IMG/VR virus record: IMGVR_UViG_3300008113_000588
Span: 1 to 35,787 of that record
DNA: 35,787 nt
From: a virus
Strand: one strand, 5' to 3'
Shown here: piece after piece, positions 20,697 to 27,555 of the stretch
How the letters are laid out: every line of letters starts with the position of its first letter
Position numbering within the stretch: position 1 is the first letter of the stretch
Program-made: the position numbers and the translations under genes
Notes under the pieces: generated by a model
Databases searched by the model: none
What the model was told of the DNA's origin: nothing
What the model saw: the letters and a program-made list of their open reading frames with translations, nothing else

Positions 20697-22109
20697 TTAC
20701 CAGGCGCGGCAACTCCAATAGCGGGCCTTGTGGCGTGGCCCTGGATTGTCGCAGTTGTGACGAGCACGGAAGTTTTTGCGGCGTCCCGGAATGCTCTTTT
20801 TAATCTTCATGCCCTTTTGTCCAAAATTGACTTTGACCACACGACCTTGCGGGTTCTTTACATAAACTTTGGATTTTTTAACATCTCCTGCCATGGGTTT
20901 ACCCAAGGGCACTTTGCGACCTTGGTATTCGGCTTCGTTCATGCCGTTGGCACCATACATGGATTCTAATTCTTGGCCTACCAGGGCTGCAGCGTCAACC
21001 ACTGTCATGCCCGAGAATGTGCCTTGCTCGGCCATGTCCACCACTGCGTCTTCCACTTCGCCCATGCCATAGTCGTCAAACCATGTGGGATTATGACGCT
21101 CAATGTGTCGCAACAGTTTGCTCACGCTGGCCATTGTGGCAGCTTCGTTTAACGAGCCTTCCGCCACACCTTGCTTCGTCAAGTGTCGGAGTTCTTGTAC
21201 TGCTTCTTCGAAACTGTCAAATCCCGACAGGTCTTTGCCCGAAGCATAGTGTTTCATGTAATACTGACCAACGCCGGGACTGGATTCGCGGTCGATGCCA
21301 ACTTCGCCCACTGGCTGCCCATTTTTTTTGAATATTTTCCTTTGTTGATCTGCGTGACCTTCCGCCACACCTTGGTCCAGGCTGTCCAAAATTTCTTGAA
21401 CCATGTTGACCCAACCGCTGACATCGCTGGTGCCAATTTCGTCTACATCGCCCACTAAGTCAGCAACATCATCTACGGCTTGCATCACACGCTCAGGGCC
21501 GTGCTGGGACAACATGCCTGGATGACGCATCATGATGCGGTGCAGAGTGGCACGGGCTACAGGACTGTCTTCATTTTTCTTGTCACTGTCTAACCAAGGG
21601 TATCTGGATTCAGTTGCTGGCTGTTCCATGACGCCACGCTCTTTTTTACTGGAGATGTAGTCAGATGCAGTGTCCACATAGTCAGTGGCTTTGTTGATCT
21701 TTTTCTGTGTCCACTCGGGCATGTTGTCATTGTTATCCAGCATACCAATCAGTTTACGAGCCGAACGAATCATGGTCATGAGTTCGTCTTTGGCCATGTC
21801 GCCTTCTTGATCATACTCGCCTGGATCCTGACCAACATCAGTCTCATCGCCGTACTCGTCAGCTGACTGACCGCAGCCGCAGCCCGAGCCACCACATTCC
21901 ATGCAGGTTTGTTCAAAACTATAACCATAACTTTCCAACAACTGCATCATGCGTTCGTCTGCAGCAATGACCACACCGTCGTCGCGGCTCTCAACCACAA
22001 CACTTTCGATCAAGCATTCTTCACGAATGTTGATGGCAAAATTGTCGCCCACCACAGGATTATCTGCGGCTTCTTCGGATTCTGACAAGTAGTCGCGAAA
22101 GTTCTTCAT
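20697..22109 (-). CDS. Modular acidic protein with capsid-targeting-like leader
   Basis: A 470-residue protein. The start at ATG 22109 (M-K-N-F-R-D-Y-L-S-E-S) follows the upstream stop by two bases with AAAGG ahead of it; this leader resembles T4 capsid-targeting sequences such as M-K-T-Y-Q-E-F-I-A-E. Modules in order are: a beta region with D-D-G-V-V-I-A-A-D-E, a cysteine knot C-M-E-C-G-G-S-G-C-G-C-G, a helical module (M-P-E-W-T-Q-K-K-I-N-K-A), and helices M-M-R-H-P-G-M-L. Then comes a 67-codon cassette bounded by Q-G-V-A-E-G twice, and a final conserved region V-K-N-P-Q-G-R-V-V-K-V-N-F-G with R-H-N-C-D and A-R-Y-W-S-C-R-A-W, similar to the DUF5872-like tail. I infer a packaged internal protein. 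Confidence 0.68.
   Translation of the reverse strand: MKNFRDYLSESEEAADNPVVGDNFAINIREECLIESVVVESRDDGVVIAADERMMQLLESYGYSFEQTCMECGGSGCGCGQSADEYGDETDVGQDPGEYDQEGDMAKDELMTMIRSARKLIGMLDNNDNMPEWTQKKINKATDYVDTASDYISSKKERGVMEQPATESRYPWLDSDKKNEDSPVARATLHRIMMRHPGMLSQHGPERVMQAVDDVADLVGDVDEIGTSDVSGWVNMVQEILDSLDQGVAEGHADQQRKIFKKNGQPVGEVGIDRESSPGVGQYYMKHYASGKDLSGFDSFEEAVQELRHLTKQGVAEGSLNEAATMASVSKLLRHIERHNPTWFDDYGMGEVEDAVVDMAEQGTFSGMTVVDAAALVGQELESMYGANGMNEAEYQGRKVPLGKPMAGDVKKSKVYVKNPQGRVVKVNFGQKGMKIKKSIPGRRKNFRARHNCDNPGPRHKARYWSCRAW
21157..21374 (-). repeat. 17-base perfect direct repeats bounding a 67-codon cassette (Q-G-V-A-E-G)
   Basis: CCTTCCGCCACACCTTG is present exactly at 21157-21173 and 21358-21374. 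On the coding strand each copy encodes Q-G-V-A-E-G, and the 201-base spacing is 67 codons, so gain or loss of the unit keeps the frame. The enclosed segment (F-K-K-N-G-Q-P-V-G-E-V-G-I-D, Y-Y-M-K-H-Y-A-S-G-K-D) looks like a complete small domain. Confidence 0.88.
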
Positions 22110-22111
22110 GA

Positions 22112-24931
22112 TTAGCCTTTGTATGTGTTCCAAAGATTCTGCAAATCAAAGATGCTTTCTTTTACAGCTTTTTCTTTTTTGTCATCCACAGCTTTTTTCA
22201 TTGGCTCTGATTTGTCGCCGTCTTTGTCCATGTCCAAGAAGTCAGGCTTGGTTTTTTTAACACCGGCCATTTCCATCATGCGGGCCAGATCATCTTGACC
22301 TGATCCTGAACTGATTAATGATTCAAAGTCGCTCAACAAATCTTTTGCATACGCATCCATGTTTCTGAATTCGCCACCGTCTTGAGTTCCGTAGGTGTCT
22401 ACCACTGCTTCCACTGCTGCTTCGGCATTGCCTTGTTTGAGATAAGCAATGGCTCGATCCACATCAGGGTCGCCATACACACGCATCTGAGTCATGTTGC
22501 GATCAAAGTCACCCACTAGGTCACGCACTTGATCTGCCATGTTGGAATCTGCGGCTTCGTCCAAATTGTCATCTTCATCGTCTTCTTTGTGCACTGTGCT
22601 CACAGCAGTGACTTGACCTGTGGATTGACCATCGCCGGCCACGTCTGTCTTGGGCTTGTTGATACCACCTGAATATTGGAAAGCATCGTTGCTGGTTTCT
22701 GTGTTGGTTGGCCAGTCAGGCTTGTTTTCATCCACCATGTCAGGTGCCTGACTGTAGGACTCGCCATGATTGTGGTCGCTGCCCAGGCCGGCCATTTTCA
22801 ACATCATGGCCAGTTTGTCTGCGTCATCGTCTGTGGCAGTGATTGTGAGGCTTTTGGTTGGGCCACCGTGGCTGTCGCTGTTCATGTTCATGCTGATGTT
22901 CATGCTTTCGTCTAGACGACTCATGCTTTCAGAAATCATGTTTTCTAGATCACGGTTCATGCTGTCATAGATGCCGCCACCAAAGTTAAAACCGCCGCTG
23001 CTCTTTTTGCCGCCCTCTGCTGGTGCAGTGGCCACGCTGCCGCTGGTGGTAGTTTCTTCAACTTTTTCTTCTTTGGCTTTTTTGGCTGGCTTTTTGTCAC
23101 TGTCTTTCGCCTTGACTTTTTCTGGCAGGCCCTTGTGCTTGGTGCTGGCAAACTTGTCAGCTTCTTTGGCACTGATACCTTTGGCTGCTTTGGCAACTTC
23201 TTTTGAAGCAGGCTTCTCGCCTTTCTTGGCAGCATGAACCATGCCCATGAAACGCTGTTGCTTCTTGCTCACAGCTTTTTCATTCATTTGCTCTTCGTCG
23301 TCCTGGTTGTATTTTATCTTTTCCAACACACCTTGCAAGGTATTGCCCAGGGAGTTGCTGCCTGCTTCAAATGCTCGGTCCATCAAATCTTGAATGAATT
23401 CCACATCTTCTATAGTGGTCCAGGTCTGTGGATCAGACTCTTCGCCCACCATCTTGTGTTTGGTCACGGCACCTTTGTGCTTGGGCAGGTTAACCTTGCC
23501 CACACCAAATGCTGACCAGTCAGGCTTCATGACTTGACCTGTTTCGCTGTCGGCATTTTTCTTGGGACGACCACGTCCACGCTGTGTCTGCACTTTGGGA
23601 GCTTCTTCGTCGTCCTTGCGACCATAGCCGCCAGGTTCACTAGTATGACGACGTCCGCCAGGAATTTCTTTGACTGCCTCCTCCATGTTTTGATCACTTT
23701 CGATCCAGGCCAGCACATCCTCATAGTCATAGCCCAGTTTTTCTGCTGCTGTTTGTTCAGCATCTTCAGGTTCAAGATTGGGATTCAGCATCATCAAGTG
23801 ACGTTTTTTACGTGCAACTTTATTCCAGTCAGCTTGAGTGAATTCGTCCGCTGCTTCTGCCATGCCACGCACAGGTTGCTTGCCTTTGCCCAGTGCAGCT
23901 TTCATGGCTTCGGCTGCTACATCGCCCAGCATCTCGTCAACTTCTTTTTTGGCGCCGGCAATCTTGTCGGCAAAAGTGATCTTGTCTTTGGGCTCAGCCA
24001 AGGCAGCGAATGATTTTTGCTTGGCACTCATGGGTGCTGCAGCCTCTTTCATGCCTACTACCTTGTCCAACATGGCAGCGGCATGAGCAAGACGATCAGT
24101 TAGATCATATTGGCTAATATGTTGAGCAATATTGCCACCTCTCATGGGAGCAATACCATCTTCTTTGCTGCCCACTTCTACGTTATCAATCAAGTCGAGG
24201 TATTTGCCAATTACAGCACGAGCCTTTTTAAATTCAGGCGAACGGTCGCTGCCGAATGTAGCATTTAACACATCTCTCAAGTTATCCACGGTTCTTCCGG
24301 GATTATTCATTTCTTGTTCAACAGCAGCCAATAGATCTGCAGGTCCTTCTTGGTCGTTTTCTTTTACAGGACGACGGCCACCAGTCTTGCGTTCTAGGTC
24401 ACGCAGCAAGTCTTCGTCGCCAGGTGCCACAAAGTCAGCTACCTTTTTCACGCCCTTGGCAATCTTGCCCATCACGCCTGGCTTCTTACCCACCTTGGCA
24501 AAGTCTGGGTTTAGCTCCATAGCGTCTTTAGTGTGATTGCCTTCTTCCATGCTCTCATCATACTTGTCAAACTTGTTGCGCACAGGGTCCAATGCCTTGC
24601 CTTCACGTCCAGCCTTGGCCAGGGCCTGCATGCCATCTTTGCCATATTTTTCAATGCCCTTGGCGGCACGACTCATGCCGGCTTCATCAACTTTTTTGCT
24701 CTTGATTGACAGGCCCTTGGTCAAGTCGCCGGCACTACCGCCAAATTTGTCCTGCATTTTGGATTTGTAATCAGGCTTTTGTTTAGCGGCCTGTTTCATA
24801 GGCTCTTTTTTGTTGCCGTCTCGGTCCAGGTCTAGGAAGTCTGGCTTGCTCTCATTCAGTTGCTTGTGGGTAGTTTCAGGCAATTCACGAATGCCGTTGA
24901 GTTTTTTGTTTAGATCGTAGAAAAATGACAT
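22112..24931 (-). CDS. Large low-complexity modular protein with EF-hand-like and AT-hook motifs
   Basis: A 939-residue, highly charged protein. It begins M-S-F-F-Y-D-L-N-K-K, and Q-L-N-E-S near residue 25 would suit prohead protease. Two related repeats, K-P-D-F-L-D-L-D-R-D-G-N (residues 29-40) and K-P-D-F-L-D-M-D-K-D-G-D (895-906), resemble a calcium-binding EF-hand or dockerin loop and frame the protein. Between them are a helical middle, an AT-hook-like R-G-R-G-R-P-K-K near 450, a DUF3008-like module (K-K-Q-Q-R-F-M-G-M-V, F-A-S-T-K-H-K-G-L-P) near 552-606, a Lys/Glu stretch, and a Met/Ser/Asp-rich part. The composition suggests a DNA-associated internal head or scaffold-like protein. AGAGGATAA precedes the ATG, and a two-base gap separates it from the next gene. 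Confidence 0.68.
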   Translation of the reverse strand: MSFFYDLNKKLNGIRELPETTHKQLNESKPDFLDLDRDGNKKEPMKQAAKQKPDYKSKMQDKFGGSAGDLTKGLSIKSKKVDEAGMSRAAKGIEKYGKDGMQALAKAGREGKALDPVRNKFDKYDESMEEGNHTKDAMELNPDFAKVGKKPGVMGKIAKGVKKVADFVAPGDEDLLRDLERKTGGRRPVKENDQEGPADLLAAVEQEMNNPGRTVDNLRDVLNATFGSDRSPEFKKARAVIGKYLDLIDNVEVGSKEDGIAPMRGGNIAQHISQYDLTDRLAHAAAMLDKVVGMKEAAAPMSAKQKSFAALAEPKDKITFADKIAGAKKEVDEMLGDVAAEAMKAALGKGKQPVRGMAEAADEFTQADWNKVARKKRHLMMLNPNLEPEDAEQTAAEKLGYDYEDVLAWIESDQNMEEAVKEIPGGRRHTSEPGGYGRKDDEEAPKVQTQRGRGRPKKNADSETGQVMKPDWSAFGVGKVNLPKHKGAVTKHKMVGEESDPQTWTTIEDVEFIQDLMDRAFEAGSNSLGNTLQGVLEKIKYNQDDEEQMNEKAVSKKQQRFMGMVHAAKKGEKPASKEVAKAAKGISAKEADKFASTKHKGLPEKVKAKDSDKKPAKKAKEEKVEETTTSGSVATAPAEGGKKSSGGFNFGGGIYDSMNRDLENMISESMSRLDESMNISMNMNSDSHGGPTKSLTITATDDDADKLAMMLKMAGLGSDHNHGESYSQAPDMVDENKPDWPTNTETSNDAFQYSGGINKPKTDVAGDGQSTGQVTAVSTVHKEDDEDDNLDEAADSNMADQVRDLVGDFDRNMTQMRVYGDPDVDRAIAYLKQGNAEAAVEAVVDTYGTQDGGEFRNMDAYAKDLLSDFESLISSGSGQDDLARMMEMAGVKKTKPDFLDMDKDGDKSEPMKKAVDDKKEKAVKESIFDLQNLWNTYKG

Positions 24932-24937
24932 AGTAAA

Positions 24938-25546
24938 TTATCCTCTTGGTTGGGCGCCAGTTGCTGGCCGGGGTGGACGCTTGATTGTGGCAAAAGGACT
25001 CTTGGTGCCCATTGGCAAATCATTTGTGGTTTTGGCTGGGGGTGTCTTGCCGCCTGCTATTGTGAAATCTGATCGATAGGCGTTTTTCAACACCACGTGA
25101 TCGTGAGGCTCAGCACTGTAATCTTTGATTAGAGCACGTTGCTCAGCATCGTCTGCTGGGTAGTCAGTATCGCTCAAGAGATCTCGATTCTGGTCCGCAA
25201 TCTTTTCTGCTTCTTGAGCCATGCTTTCTTCGTAGGGCACAGTGTTCATCACAATGCGATTTGGATCAAGTCCGCACAATTGTGCCAACTGTTTGACTTG
25301 TGGTTCTACAGCAGGGTATCGAAACTCCACATCAACCATGCTCATGCTTTGATTGGGGTATGCTGGAAAGTCAGTGTTGATCTTACGCACAGGAGTGGAT
25401 TTGACGTCAGACATTTTGACAATGTCGAACTGGGCCAGTTTAGACTTGAGGTCTCGAACAAAGCCTTCGGGAACGTCGCCCACCATCTTGATGCGATATC
25501 GATAAGTGCGTTCGCTTTCAGCAAGGTATTTTGCAAGTGTATTCAT
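24938..25546 (-). CDS. Conserved phage protein with capsid-targeting-like leader, function unknown
   Basis: A 202-residue protein starting M-N-T-L-A-K-Y-L-A-E-S-E. The leader resembles those at 20697-22109 and 35125-35403, with aromatic/aliphatic residues then x-E at about position 10. Next is an alpha/beta region (Y-R-Y-R-I-K-M-V-G-D, F-D-I-V-K-M-S-D-V-K, M-V-D-V-E-F-R-Y-P) that looks like a small ferredoxin-like fold, then a helix with C-G-L-D-P-N-R-I, and a Pro-rich basic tail. I recognise homologues only as uncharacterised phage proteins. An AATAAATA box and AATAGGATAC ribosome site precede the ATG. It lies directly downstream of the probable gp16. Confidence 0.68.
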   Translation of the reverse strand: MNTLAKYLAESERTYRYRIKMVGDVPEGFVRDLKSKLAQFDIVKMSDVKSTPVRKINTDFPAYPNQSMSMVDVEFRYPAVEPQVKQLAQLCGLDPNRIVMNTVPYEESMAQEAEKIADQNRDLLSDTDYPADDAEQRALIKDYSAEPHDHVVLKNAYRSDFTIAGGKTPPAKTTNDLPMGTKSPFATIKRPPRPATGAQPRG

Positions 25547-25563
25547 ATCAGTATCCTATTGTA

Positions 25564-25571
25564 TATTTATT
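25564..25571 (-). promoter_or_regulatory. Late promoter box AATAAATA
   Basis: The minus strand reads AATAAATA, overlapping the stop codon of the gp16-like gene (25567-25569). It is followed by TAGGA and the ATG at 25546, leaving room for a short leader with a normal ribosome site. It may start the transcript for the modular-protein block 25546-20697. Confidence 0.6.
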
Positions 25572-26091
25572 CTTTTGTTGCGTTTTGATCTTTACGACCC
25601 AACAAACGCTCCAATAAATCATTGCGACTCAGCACCACGCCTGTGGCTGTTTGTGTGGTTTCGTCATCTTCAGGAGCTTTCTTTTGATCAATCAACTGCT
25701 GCTGCTGGTCTAAGCGCATTTTTTTCATCTGTAGATCAATCATCTTGAGTTTTTTGTCCAGCTTGGCTGTTTTGGCTGTGATAGCATGGCCCAGCATGTT
25801 GCTGGCTACTGAGAATATTTCGCTGGCAAAACGGCTGTCTACCTGCATGCCTAGATTGGACAAATCTTGATAACTTTCTACAGCCATCCTCGCTAACTCA
25901 TCCATTTCTGAATCAGCCATATCGAGTCCTTTGACTGTTGGGAGTGCTGCTTCTATTTTGTCGATTGTGTCGTCTAAGGCAACTAGTGTTTCCCTATTAA
26001 CCGAAATTGAGGGAACTGATTCACTGACGTCGTTGGGTGTGATTGGTAATTCAAACAGTTCTTCTAATTGTTTGTTGGTAGATAAAGTCAT
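25567..26091 (-). CDS. 16: Probable terminase small subunit, gp16-like
   Basis: A 174-residue protein with a long central helical region: M-D-E-L-A-R-M-A-V-E-S-Y-Q-D-L, F-A-S-E-I-F-S-V-A-S-N-M-L-G-H-A-I, then K-L-D-K-K-L-K-M-I-D-L-Q-M-K-K-M-R. This matches the pattern of T4-like gp16 proteins, which form rings, recognise DNA for packaging and regulate gp17. The start is set at ATG 26091 because a CTAAATA box ends four bases upstream and the endonuclease gene stops at 26099; the longer frame from TTG 26127 would run through that box. In relatives gp16 is next to gp17, but here they are 8.5 kb apart. Assignment rests on helix pattern and context. Confidence 0.68.
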   Translation of the reverse strand: MTLSTNKQLEELFELPITPNDVSESVPSISVNRETLVALDDTIDKIEAALPTVKGLDMADSEMDELARMAVESYQDLSNLGMQVDSRFASEIFSVASNMLGHAITAKTAKLDKKLKMIDLQMKKMRLDQQQQLIDQKKAPEDDETTQTATGVVLSRNDLLERLLGRKDQNATKE

Positions 26092-26095
26092 ACCA

Positions 26096-26102
26096 TATTT
26101 AG
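26096..26102 (-). promoter_or_regulatory. Late promoter box CTAAATA directly before gp16
   Basis: CTAAATA on the minus strand shares its TAA with the stop codon of the GIY-YIG-like gene and lies four bases before the gp16 ATG. No ribosome site fits between, so the transcript is probably leaderless or nearly so. CTAAATA is the late-box form known from T4-like cyanophages. Confidence 0.65.
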
Positions 26103-26701
26103 TGGATAAGACGTTGGTAACTTTCAAAGTCTGCCCGATGCAGCAGTGAGTATTTGACTTTATCCCACGTGATGTTTAATTTTTTAGAAATTTGTAAATT
26201 GTTAAGCCCAGTGTCATAAAGCCTAATGATCTGCAGTGCTAATTCTAGATTCTTTTCTAGATAGGTAGTTAACGTTGATTGTCGTTTTTTATCGGTCCAG
26301 GATTGCCCTTTTCTCAAAGCTGCATTTTTAAGGCAGTTGGTCAGTCTGGACTGCACAGCTTTTTCAGTCCATACTTTTGATTCCTGATAGTGTTTAATTT
26401 TTTCTTTTGTTGATGTTGACATTTTACCTGAGCCGCCTTCCCCAGTTTCTGGTTTTAAATTAGCCCATGCATTGTCATCAACAACATTCCATAAGTTACT
26501 GTAATATTGCCCCCAATATTTTATTTCATCATTAGTTTGGCATTCTTTAAGAATTTCAGTGGTTACATCATTTCCGTGTTTTAATAGATGACGACACCAA
26601 TATACGCCTGATCCTTTGTACTTGTATGGATTTTGTATTGTTTTACCTAGGTATTTTAACCCAGTTCTGTTATGTGTTTTCACATAGAGATAAGTAGACA
26701 T
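26099..26701 (-). CDS. GIY-YIG-like homing endonuclease
   Basis: A 200-residue free-standing endonuclease of the Seg/GIY-YIG kind. The N-terminus has Y-L-Y-V-K-T-H-N-R-T-G-L-K-Y-L-G-K-T, a divergent GIY-YIG core (Y-L-Y and Y-L-G), then Y-K-G-S-G-V-Y-W near residue 30 and the conserved E-I-L-K-E. The C-terminal part has R-L-Y-D-T-G-L-N-N-L-Q-I-S-K-K-L-N-I, a helix-turn-helix for DNA targeting. The DNA is clearly more AT-rich than its neighbours. AAAAGGAG precedes the ATG at 26701. It sits exactly between gp4 and gp16, with late boxes on both sides sharing TAA stop codons. It should cut related genomes that lack it. Confidence 0.82.
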   Translation of the reverse strand: MSTYLYVKTHNRTGLKYLGKTIQNPYKYKGSGVYWCRHLLKHGNDVTTEILKECQTNDEIKYWGQYYSNLWNVVDDNAWANLKPETGEGGSGKMSTSTKEKIKHYQESKVWTEKAVQSRLTNCLKNAALRKGQSWTDKKRQSTLTTYLEKNLELALQIIRLYDTGLNNLQISKKLNITWDKVKYSLLHRADFESYQRLIH

Positions 26702-26761
26702 GCTGATTGCTCCTTTTAAGCATTAGAGTGGTTGGGAATTGCCGTTCCGCGAACCGCACCT

Positions 26762-27193
26762 TTATTTAGCACCGTTCTTAAATAAATCCTGCTCTGTAAT
26801 CACCCTAAACGTCATGCCATTGCGTTGTGCCCACTTGGTCGCTTGAGCCCACTTGGCGTAGTTGATTGCAACCACAGCACGGTCTCGTGAACTCATTTTG
26901 GATTCCACCACGCTTTGTTTTTTGGGCTTGATTTCGATCAGTTCAGCCCGCATGGTGTTGTTGCGAGTTCTGTAAGTGATCAAGAAGTCTGGCACATAGA
27001 TGGTTTGCTTACCAGTCAGTGGATGACGATAGGGTATCTGTATGCTTTCGCTGGCCCATTGCAGCACATGATCGTTTGAATCGCAGAACTTCATGAAACT
27101 GAATTCCCAGCCTGAACGATATCTTGGGGCACGGGTGCCCACATACTTGTCCTTGTTGATGACTTCGTATGTGCCTTGTGCCCACTTGCTCAT
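26762..27193 (-). CDS. 4: Head completion protein, T4 gp4-like
   Basis: A 143-residue protein of the T4 gp4 family, which finishes the packaged head so that a tail can join; the fold is related to restriction-type nucleases. Blocks seen are Y-R-S-G-W-E-F-S-F-M-K-F-C-D, V-L-Q-W-A-S-E, I-P-Y-x-H-P-L-T-G-K, Y-V-P-D-F-L-I-T-Y, and A-E-L-I-E-I-K-P-K-K-Q, with the P-D ... E-I-K pattern typical of PD-(D/E)xK active sites. Length matches T4 gp4 (about 150 residues). The start overlaps the upstream stop as ATGA, and its TAA stop forms part of a late promoter box. Confidence 0.9.
   Translation of the reverse strand: MSKWAQGTYEVINKDKYVGTRAPRYRSGWEFSFMKFCDSNDHVLQWASESIQIPYRHPLTGKQTIYVPDFLITYRTRNNTMRAELIEIKPKKQSVVESKMSSRDRAVVAINYAKWAQATKWAQRNGMTFRVITEQDLFKNGAK
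26763..26769 (-). promoter_or_regulatory. Late promoter box CTAAATA before the homing endonuclease
   Basis: CTAAATA on the minus strand overlaps the gp4 stop codon and precedes a 60-base gap with the AAAAGGAG ribosome site of the endonuclease gene. It has the same TAA-sharing form as the box at 26096-26102, which suggests the endonuclease was inserted at, and duplicated, the original gp4-gp16 junction. The rest of the gap holds a GTTCCGCGAAC mini-hairpin. Confidence 0.65.
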
Positions 27194-27549
27194 TGTACTA
27201 TCAACCTAGCAGCGTAACGGTTGCTTTGAATGGGCACTCCCACTCCCAGTAAAGTGGCTTTGTTGCGGATACTGTTGAGATAGTAGGCCAACTGCACATT
27301 CAAGTTTACACCGTTTGCACCCTGAAACTCTTGCAACAGGGTCAAGGCCGGAATGCCAGTTTCTTCTGCTACTTGAAACAGGCTAACAGTAAAGTTTCCT
27401 GCAGCATTAGCTGTGGTCATTTCCCGGCGGAAGTAGCTGTACACAATATCGTATTCTGCCGCAGGTACATTGACATCGTACTCGTAGAAACTGTCAAACA
27501 CTCGCACGGTCTGATCAATGTTGTAATTGGTGTTGTTGATGCTGCTCAT
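27190..27549 (-). CDS. Small conserved virion protein next to gp4
   Basis: A 119-residue protein starting M-S-S-I-N-N-T-N-Y-N-I-D-Q-T-V-R-V-F-D. Further blocks are Y-D-I-V-Y-S-Y-F-R, A-G-N-F-T-V-S-L-F, L-L-Q-E-F-Q-G and L-A-Y-Y-L-N-S-I-R-N-K-A-T-L-L-G-V. I recognise such a protein as a conserved structural gene of aquatic T4-like phages. In T4, gene 53 (baseplate wedge) lies beside gene 4, so a gp53-like role is possible but not shown by sequence. ATG 27549 follows the previous stop by six bases; a TTG at 27555 is the other choice. There is no good ribosome site, so it relies on coupling. Confidence 0.7.
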   Translation of the reverse strand: MSSINNTNYNIDQTVRVFDSFYEYDVNVPAAEYDIVYSYFRREMTTANAAGNFTVSLFQVAEETGIPALTLLQEFQGANGVNLNVQLAYYLNSIRNKATLLGVGVPIQSNRYAARLIVQ

Positions 27550-27555
27550 GATCAA

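Noticed and set aside
21157-21374. CRISPR-like or insertion-sequence reading of the 17-base repeats
   Set aside because: There are only two copies, in frame within a gene, with no transposase and no further spacers. A coding cassette explains them better.
26092-26127. TTG-started longer form of the gp16-like protein
   Set aside because: It would run through the CTAAATA promoter box and overlap the endonuclease stop. ATG 26091 fits both promoter and gene order.
26702-26761. Possible tRNA or small RNA gene in the gap before the GIY-YIG-like gene
   Set aside because: Only a short GTTCCGCGAAC hairpin is present, with no cloverleaf and too little length.
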